Shown piece by piece: positions 7,128-11,192 of a DNA stretch of 11,192 nucleotides (its first letter is position 1; the number at the start of each line of letters is the position of its first letter). Below the pieces are notes generated by a model. That model saw only the letters and a program-made list of their open reading frames with translations, searched no databases and was not told the DNA's origin. The stretch spans positions 1 to 11,192 of the forward strand of contig JAIRNB010000098.1 of assembly GCA_031258265.1 (NCBI GenBank). The letters are read 5' to 3'. This DNA is from Treponema sp. (GTDB taxonomy: Bacteria > Spirochaetota > Spirochaetia > Treponematales > Breznakiellaceae). The position numbers and the translations under genes are program-made.

Positions 7128-7523
7128 TTATGCCCAATTATCTATTTTTAATTCACTTATCCGGCCAAATTCTTTTACATTATTCGTCACCAGCGTCATA
7201 TTTAATGATTTCGCATGTGCCCCTATTAGCATGTCAAATGGACCTATTAGACATCCCTTATCCTTCAATTCTTTTTTTATCTTTCCATATTCTTGCGCCG
7301 CTTTCCCGTCAAATTGTCTTATATCAATTATTGTTAAAAATTCTATTAATGCTACCTTGTTTTTCTCTTTGTACATACTATTCTCATTTGCGTATTCTAA
7401 CTCAGCTAATGTGATACTTGAAATAGATAAACCATACGTTCGCTTTTGTTTCAGGGTCGTTAATATTTTTTCCGTTTTCTTTTTTATAATGTAAATACAA
7501 ATGTTGGTATCAAGCATGTACAT
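7128..7523 (-). CDS. vapC: Type II toxin VapC, PIN-domain ribonuclease
   Basis: A 131-residue PIN-domain protein, the usual size for VapC, a metal-dependent RNase that inhibits translation by cutting specific RNAs. The acidic site is complete: Asp5 in MLDTNICIYII, Glu41 in ITLAELEYA and Asp97 in GPFDMLIGAHA, with the conserved LVTNN at 111-115. The start at 7523 is the ATG nearest the expected N-terminus. An ATG at 7517 is possible but would leave only two residues before Asp5. No ribosome binding site is visible, and the start codon lies inside a repeat also found at 9303-9326. The gene is AT-rich (many AAA, ATT and AAT codons), unlike its neighbours. Its antitoxin is upstream but about 100 bases away rather than overlapping, which is unusual for the family. 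Confidence 0.9.
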   Translation of the reverse strand: MYMLDTNICIYIIKKKTEKILTTLKQKRTYGLSISSITLAELEYANENSMYKEKNKVALIEFLTIIDIRQFDGKAAQEYGKIKKELKDKGCLIGPFDMLIGAHAKSLNMTLVTNNVKEFGRISELKIDNWA

Positions 7524-7543
7524 TGGACTTGTTCAAGAACCCG
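7520..7543. repeat. Dispersed 24-base repeat, copy 1
   Basis: Matches 9303-9326 at 23 of 24 positions, in the same orientation. The core is CTTGTTCAAGAACCCG. In this copy it includes the vapC start codon. Confidence 0.8.
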
Positions 7544-7562
7544 GTTGGTTCTTTCACAAGTC
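7526..7562. repeat. Hairpin 1 of the vapB-vapC spacer
   Basis: GACTTGT (7526-7532) pairs with ACAAGTC (7556-7562). After an internal TC/TC bulge, AAGAACC (7535-7541) pairs with GGTTCTT (7547-7553), with loop CGGTT. The left arm and its outer flank belong to the dispersed repeat at 7520-7543. It lies directly in the leader of vapC and could hide its start. Confidence 0.7.
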
Positions 7563-7566
7563 TCCC

Positions 7567-7602
7567 AAAAAACGCTGATTTTTAACAAAATCGGCGTTTT
7601 TT
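7567..7602. terminator. Terminator-like hairpin between vapB and vapC
   Basis: AAAAAACGCTGATTTT (7567-7582) pairs with AAAATCGGCGTTTTTT (7587-7602) around TAAC. The one non-Watson-Crick position is a G-U pair when read on the plus strand. Read on the minus strand, the direction of vapBC transcription, it gives a stem followed by six T. It would then stop or reduce transcription between antitoxin and toxin (inference). Confidence 0.6.
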
Positions 7603-7619
7603 GTTATTTTTAAGCGGTT

Positions 7620-7649
7620 GTCGTTCAAAAACTGAAGTTTTTGAACGAC
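7620..7649. repeat. Hairpin 3: perfect 13-base inverted repeat overlapping the vapB 3' end
   Basis: GTCGTTCAAAAAC (7620-7632) and GTTTTTGAACGAC (7637-7649) flank TGAA without mismatch. The right arm encodes the last residues of VapB (SFKNFSF), and the vapB stop codon lies in the left arm. This suggests that the element was inserted at or near the original end of vapB and replaced its C-terminus. Confidence 0.75.
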
Positions 7650-7885
7650 TCTATTATAATTTTTCCCCGATCTTGATCCATTCCCTGATCCCTTCCATCT
7701 GATAAAAAATCACCGGAAAATCCATTTAATCCTTGTAAGAATGTTTCCCATTGTCTATCAGCGGGAAATAAAATAACCGCATCTCCCACCTTTTGAATAT
7801 AAACATCATCCCCCTTAAATTGACATTCTTTAGGGAGTCTTACCGCCTGGCTTCTACCATTAATAAACAAACGGGCTGTTTGCAT
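7625..7885 (-). CDS. vapB: Antitoxin VapB, AbrB/SpoVT-type fold
   Basis: An 86-residue antitoxin that binds and inhibits VapC and represses its own operon. The N-terminal DNA-binding swapped-hairpin half is clear: QTARLFINGRSQAVRLPKEC at 2-21, then DDVYIQKVGDAVILFPA. The C-terminal toxin-binding half has the family pattern W-x-x-x-L-x-x-x-x-x-FSGDFLSDGRDQ. I chose the ATG at 7885 because GGAG (7895-7892) lies six bases before it and family members start at this point. The ATG at 7897 would coincide with the predicted transcription start. The last seven residues come from the 7620-7649 inverted repeat and are not family-like, so the C-terminus may have been altered by insertion. Confidence 0.87.
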   Translation of the reverse strand: MQTARLFINGRSQAVRLPKECQFKGDDVYIQKVGDAVILFPADRQWETFLQGLNGFSGDFLSDGRDQGMDQDRGKIIIESFKNFSF

Positions 7886-7902
7886 ACATTTCTCCATGTT
7901 TC

Positions 7903-7932
7903 AAATATATACCATGATATATATTTTGTCAA
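7903..7932 (-). promoter_or_regulatory. vapBC promoter with palindromic operator
   Basis: On the minus strand a consensus -35, TTGACA (7932-7927), is followed by a 17-base spacer and the -10 TATATT (7909-7904), placing the start near 7897. The palindrome AAATATAT (7903-7910)/ATATATTT (7919-7926) covers the spacer and the -10 box. That is where VapB, alone or with VapC, would bind to repress the operon. The promoter elements are seen directly. Autorepression is known for the family and inferred here. Confidence 0.75.
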
Positions 7933-8074
7933 ATGTTTTTAGGTACTTTTAGGCCCAATGGCGTATAACGTTCCCCATATCATCAGATTCTTTGCGGATG
8001 GGAATATTTGTTTTATGCGCGGAGCGTGGCAAAGTTCCGGCGGCCTGCCCCGCTTGGGGGGTATATATTTTCCC

Positions 8075-9223
8075 CTACCACTCCGCGGGGGTGCCATCGG
8101 CGTAACGCCAGACTTCGTTTTTCCAGCGGTGTCCGGTCTTTGCCCGTTCCCGGACCAGTTCTTCATTGATTTCTATTCCCAGGCCCGGCCCGGCGGGGAG
8201 GGCAAGGTAGCCTTCCGAATAGCGGAATACGTCCTTGTCCCGCAGGTAATCCAGGAGGTCATTCCCCTGGTTGTAATGGATGCCCAGGCTTTGTTCCTGG
8301 ATTACCGCATTGGGGGTGCAGGCGTCCATTTGGAGGCAGGCGGCCAAGGCGATGGGGCCCAGGGGACAGTGGGGGGCCACTGCCACATCGTAGGCTTCCG
8401 CCATGGCGGAGATCTTCCGGCACTCCAGAATACCTCCGGCATGGGACAAGTCCGGCTGGATGATGTTCACGATTCCCTGTTCAAAGATTTTTTTGAAATC
8501 CCAGCGGGTGTAGAGCCGTTCCCCGGCGGCGATGGGGGCGGATGTATAGGAGGCGATTTCCTTAAGGGCTTCGTAGTTTTCCGAAAGCACCGGTTCTTCT
8601 ATGAACATAAGGTGGAGGGGATCGAGTTCCTTTGCCAGTATTTTTGCCATGGGCTTGTGGACCCGGCCGTGAAAATCCACGGCGATGCCGAAATTTTCAC
8701 CGCAACATTCCCGGATGGCGGCGGCCCGGTTTACCGCTTCCTCCACCTTGCGGTGATCGTCGATGTAGTTGAGTTCCTCCGTAGCGTTCATCTTGACAGC
8801 CCCAAAACCGCTGTCCATTTTTTCTTTGGCCGCCTTTGCCACATCGGAAGGGCGGTCCCCGCCGATCCAGGAGTAGACCTTTATCCGGTGTTTGCAGGCC
8901 CCGCCCAAAAGCTCGTAGACCGGGGCATGGTAAAACTTGCCCTTGATGTCCCAGAGCGCCTGTTCGATGCCGGAAATAGCGGAGCTAAGCACCGGGCCGC
9001 CCCGGTAAAAGCCGCAGCGGTAAAGCACCTGCCAGAGTTCTTCGATACGCATGGGGTCCCGGCCAATCACGTAATCCCGCAGTTCCTCTACGCAGGCCCG
9101 CACCGTATCCGCCCTGCCTTCCACCACGGGTTCACCCCAGCCGGAAATTCCGTCCCCGGTGGTGATTTTTAGAAAAAGCCAGCGCGGCGGAACCTTGAAC
9201 AGTTCCATCTCTGTAATTTTCAT
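8075..9223 (-). CDS. dgoD: D-galactonate dehydratase (enolase superfamily)
   Basis: A 382-residue cytoplasmic enzyme converting D-galactonate to 2-dehydro-3-deoxy-D-galactonate, the first step of the DeLey-Doudoroff galactonate pathway. It aligns with E. coli DgoD along its whole length as I recall that sequence, including PPRWLFLKI near the start, GFYRGGP at 71-77, HCPLGPIALAACLQ at 285-298 and the end GTPAEW. The Mg ligands Asp183, Glu209 and Glu235 and the catalytic His185, His285 and Glu310 are all present at the same numbers. The ATG at 9223 has a G-rich ribosome binding site (GGGGGG, four bases before). No kinase, aldolase or galactonate permease lies in the window, so the rest of the pathway must be elsewhere, or the natural substrate may be a related sugar acid. 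Three 14-base repeats precede it. Confidence 0.93.
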   Translation of the reverse strand: MKITEMELFKVPPRWLFLKITTGDGISGWGEPVVEGRADTVRACVEELRDYVIGRDPMRIEELWQVLYRCGFYRGGPVLSSAISGIEQALWDIKGKFYHAPVYELLGGACKHRIKVYSWIGGDRPSDVAKAAKEKMDSGFGAVKMNATEELNYIDDHRKVEEAVNRAAAIRECCGENFGIAVDFHGRVHKPMAKILAKELDPLHLMFIEEPVLSENYEALKEIASYTSAPIAAGERLYTRWDFKKIFEQGIVNIIQPDLSHAGGILECRKISAMAEAYDVAVAPHCPLGPIALAACLQMDACTPNAVIQEQSLGIHYNQGNDLLDYLRDKDVFRYSEGYLALPAGPGLGIEINEELVRERAKTGHRWKNEVWRYADGTPAEW

Positions 9224-9239
9224 TGGTCCCCCCTATTTT

Positions 9240-9281
9240 CTGTAATACATTCTCTGTAATACGTTCCCTGTAATATGCACA
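9240..9281 (-). promoter_or_regulatory. Three tandem 14-base repeats upstream of dgoD, possible operator
   Basis: On the plus strand CTGTAATACATTCT (9240), CTGTAATACGTTCC (9254) and CTGTAATATGCACA (9268) follow each other without gap. A weaker copy, CTGTAATTTTCATT, begins at 9211 and covers the dgoD start codon, 29 bases from the first full copy. The array ends 16 bases before the ATG, a suitable place for cooperative repressor or activator binding. No known regulator motif was recognised. Confidence 0.6.
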
Positions 9282-9302
9282 AAAACGAAATACCGGAAAG
9301 AC

Positions 9303-9326
9303 ACATTGGGCTTGTTCAAGAACCCG
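9303..9326. repeat. Dispersed 24-base repeat, copy 2
   Basis: Same orientation as the copy at 7520-7543, differing only at one position (G for A before CTTGTTCAAG). It lies between the membrane-protein stop (9347) and dgoD. Part of it (GGGCTT, 9308-9313) can pair with AAGCCC at 9333-9338. Confidence 0.8.
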
Positions 9327-9346
9327 AAGGAAAAGCCCCCATAAGC

Positions 9347-10192
9347 TTACAGCCACAGATACACCTTGTGCAGTTTGGTACAAATGAGCCACAGTCCGGC
9401 AGCCAGAAAGAGGAGTCCCGGCAGGGGGCTTAACCAGGTGTCGGCGGACAGCAGAATGTTCCTTCCCGCGAAGGCAAAAAAAGAGCCCAGGCTAATGGCG
9501 GCGTACTCCCGGGTTCCCCTGGACCAGGCGGAGATGAAAAAGCTGGCCATGGTGACAAGCAGCACCACCGTTTCAACCATGCGGAACAGGGAAAGGTAGC
9601 CGTTGATCATACTAAAGCTGGAATCCCAGGTAAGAATATCAATGGGAATCCCCAGGGTAACAACCAGGGAGACGAAAACGGTAATGAGGATCACGTTAAG
9701 CTGTTTTTCAACTTCCAGCCCGGCGGCGCAGACGCCGGCGGCAAAAAGGGAAAAAATGCCAAAAAGCCGTCCAAAAAGCAGCGCCCGGGAGGCCAGGAGC
9801 AGATAAATAGAGGGGATAACCCATACCTTTTGTAAAAGCGTCATGAGCCGCATCACTTCAAACGAAAAGGAAAGGACAAAAAGGGTGATAAAGAGGATCT
9901 CCGGGGCCTGGGTTTTTTCAAAGAAAAAGTAGATCAGTATCAGGACGGCCAGGGAAAAAAGGGCCGAGGCGGCCAGGGAGGCAAAAGGGACAAATGGATT
10001 AGGCGCCAGGAACTCCCTGGCAAGACTCTGGATGATGCCGGGGGACCGCTTTACCGCTTCGGCCATGGCCTCGGGGCAGGCGGGCAGCGCCTGTAAAGCC
10101 AGAATCCCCGCCAGGATGAGGAATCCCCCGGCAATACCGATCTCAACACGGAAAAAGACATTTCTGTCATACAAAGTCATTGACAAAAGCAT
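9347..10192 (-). CDS. Polytopic membrane protein of unknown function
   Basis: I do not recognise the family. Read from ATG 10192 the protein has 281 residues and eight or nine hydrophobic segments: about 17-36, 66-90, 97-118, 123-142, 143-159, 166-183, 205-223, 230-250 and 256-272. There is a polar loop between the first two and a short charged tail (KLHKVYLWL). No kinase, cyclase or transporter signature is visible. The frame is open to 10432, but the residues before 10192 look non-coding. The ATG at 10192 has GGAG three bases upstream, and the ATG at 10180 is an alternative. It is divergent from the secreted protein at 10362, with 169 bases between, so the two may share regulation or function. 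dgoD follows 123 bases downstream on the same strand. Confidence 0.75.
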   Translation of the reverse strand: MLLSMTLYDRNVFFRVEIGIAGGFLILAGILALQALPACPEAMAEAVKRSPGIIQSLAREFLAPNPFVPFASLAASALFSLAVLILIYFFFEKTQAPEILFITLFVLSFSFEVMRLMTLLQKVWVIPSIYLLLASRALLFGRLFGIFSLFAAGVCAAGLEVEKQLNVILITVFVSLVVTLGIPIDILTWDSSFSMINGYLSLFRMVETVVLLVTMASFFISAWSRGTREYAAISLGSFFAFAGRNILLSADTWLSPLPGLLFLAAGLWLICTKLHKVYLWL

Positions 10193-10223
10193 AATCTCCG
10201 GAATGTTTTTTCTCAAGGGAGGC

Positions 10224-10252
10224 TGTTCCAGGACCAGGGGTATCCTGGAACA
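10224..10252. promoter_or_regulatory. Perfect 10-base inverted repeat in a divergent intergenic region
   Basis: TGTTCCAGGA (10224-10233) and TCCTGGAACA (10243-10252) flank a 9-base spacer. The site lies between the membrane-protein start and the secreted-protein start and could be an operator for both, or a hairpin in the leader of the minus-strand gene. The adjacent GAACAAGTCC matches one side of the dispersed repeat (reverse strand of 7526-7535). Confidence 0.5.
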
Positions 10253-10361
10253 AGTCCAGGCCCCCATGTAAAACTCTGTCCCTCTTCCGGCGGCGGAACC
10301 GGAAAGGAGACTAAGGTTGTCATGGATATTTTCCGATATTTGTATGGAGGAGATGCCCGTT

Positions 10362-11060
10362 ATGTTGAAGAAGAGTTTCTTTACAGCCGCTGTCCTGGTG
10401 ATTTGCGGAACCGCCCTTTGGGCAGGGGACACCGCCTCCTTTGTGGATCTTGGCTTTTCGCAGGACGGGAGGGTGTATATGTTCGCCCAGTACGGCGTAC
10501 TGTCAAATACCCTTAAACCCTGGGCGGATCTTTACGCGGTCGATGTGTCCCAAAACAACTTTGTTTCGGGCGGAAAATTCAGTTACAGTTCAAATAACCC
10601 GGTAAACGCGGGGAACGACGGCATTGGGGCCTTTTACAGAATAATTACCCAGAATTCCGCGCTGGCGGACCGGCATGGGATAGATTATCTTCGCCAGGGG
10701 CATCCCCTGTATATCGCCCTGGATTCGGGGGCGGGAAGCCCCCAGGGGGAACGCATCGAGTTCCGGGATTTCGAGCGGGGCTTCTCTTATCAGGCCCAGC
10801 TTATCCCCGCCGCCGAAGGTTCCGGCACCAATTTGAAATCCTCGTTTCATATTATCCTGGACCGGACGGGACCCGCAGGGGACCGGAGGACCTTCTCTAT
10901 CGGCAACCCCGGAATAAAACGGCCGCAGATCGCCACCTACAAGATCAAAAAAGTCCTTTCCTCCCCCATGGACAACTCCATTATTTTTGTAATTGAAACC
11001 AGAAAACCAGCCGTTAACGGTTATGACATTCGCTACATGGTAGAAACCCTGCGGCCTTAG
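10362..11060 (+). CDS. Predicted secreted protein, DUF2259-like
   Basis: A 232-residue exported protein of unknown function. The signal peptide is MLKKSFFTAAVLVICGTALW followed by A, with a likely cleavage before GDTASF. The mature start ASFVDLGFSQDGRVYMFAQYG resembles the COG5497/DUF2259 group of predicted secreted proteins as I remember it. That match needs a profile search. The C-terminal half contains ATYKIKKVLSSPMDNSIIFV, like a repeated beta-sheet domain. I chose the ATG at 10362 because GGAGGAG ends nine bases before it and the signal peptide then starts normally. A TTG at 10317 would add 15 residues without support. It probably acts in the periplasm. The divergent membrane protein may be a partner (inference). 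Confidence 0.72.
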   Translation: MLKKSFFTAAVLVICGTALWAGDTASFVDLGFSQDGRVYMFAQYGVLSNTLKPWADLYAVDVSQNNFVSGGKFSYSSNNPVNAGNDGIGAFYRIITQNSALADRHGIDYLRQGHPLYIALDSGAGSPQGERIEFRDFERGFSYQAQLIPAAEGSGTNLKSSFHIILDRTGPAGDRRTFSIGNPGIKRPQIATYKIKKVLSSPMDNSIIFVIETRKPAVNGYDIRYMVETLRP

Positions 11061-11155
11061 ATTAGATAAGGGCCCCTCTCCGAAAGCCCCCCATGCAGCA
11101 GGCCGCGGTACACAGCCGGTATTAATGCTGTAATTTTATTATGGATCCGGGCGCA

Positions 11156-11185
11156 TCCCCGTCCTTGCTTTCGCAAGAACGGGGA
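11156..11185. terminator. Strong imperfect inverted repeat near the right edge
   Basis: TCCCCGT (11156-11162) pairs with ACGGGGA (11179-11185). After one C/A mismatch, CTTGC (11164-11168) pairs with GCAAG (11173-11177) around TTTC. No T-run is seen after it, so it may be a rho-assisted end signal for the secreted-protein gene, 95 bases after its stop, or an intergenic repeat continuing past the window. Confidence 0.45.
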
Positions 11186-11192
11186 CCGGGCT

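Noticed and set aside
7091..7494. Two plus-strand frames over the toxin gene
   Set aside because: Antisense to vapC; composition is Leu/Ser/Phe-rich with no ribosome binding site.
7958..9172. Long 404-residue plus-strand open frame
   Set aside because: It is the antisense of dgoD, whose match to the known enzyme and catalytic residues is decisive; the plus frame has no family-like motifs.
10193..10432. 80-residue N-terminal extension of the membrane protein
   Set aside because: It covers the inverted repeat and overlaps the 5' end of the divergent gene, and it has low-complexity, non-family composition.

Overview
The window reads like a chromosomal segment of a free-living or gut-associated Treponema-type spirochaete, most likely one of the termite-gut group. 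This is inference. It rests on a cytoplasmic LacI-like ligand domain fused to a histidine kinase, an LplA/LplB/YtcP-type sugar transporter without its own ATPase, a secreted protein resembling the DUF2259 family, and a GC-rich background broken by an AT-rich toxin-antitoxin island. No rRNA, tRNA or CRISPR array was seen.

Layout. Positions 1-146 hold an open minus-strand frame that runs off the left edge and may be a gene remnant. Positions 150-532 hold no convincing gene but are dense in repeats: two 57-base units 92 bases apart, a perfect 15-base inverted repeat, and a run of smaller hairpins. A two-component pair follows, transcribed divergently: a NarL/LuxR response regulator (533-1177, minus) and a 701-residue sensor kinase (1254-3359, plus). 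The kinase carries a sugar-binding sensor domain where a LacI repressor would carry its DNA-binding domain. Downstream on the plus strand lies a carbohydrate ABC importer: solute-binding protein (3463-5121), first permease (5191-6138) and second permease (6138-7004). The second permease is cut short by an in-frame TAG where the family normally has Gln. The conserved tail is still readable in frame to 7049.

Positions 7080-7935 form an AT-rich island with a type II toxin-antitoxin pair on the minus strand, VapB (7625-7885) and VapC (7128-7523). It has a near-consensus promoter and a palindromic operator. About 100 bases holding three consecutive hairpins separate antitoxin from toxin. Part of this insert recurs near 9303-9326. 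Beyond it are dgoD, D-galactonate dehydratase (8075-9223, minus), preceded by three tandem 14-base repeats, then a polytopic membrane protein of unknown function (9347-10192, minus). A divergent secreted protein (10362-11060, plus) and a hairpin at the right edge close the window.

How the genes may work together (inference). The cytosolic kinase would sense an imported sugar or a metabolite of it and phosphorylate the divergent regulator. The regulator would then control the adjacent importer, whose upstream region has a good -10 but no good -35, as expected for an activator-dependent promoter. DgoD suggests sugar-acid use nearby, but it is convergent with the importer and separated from it by the toxin-antitoxin island, so a shared pathway is not shown.
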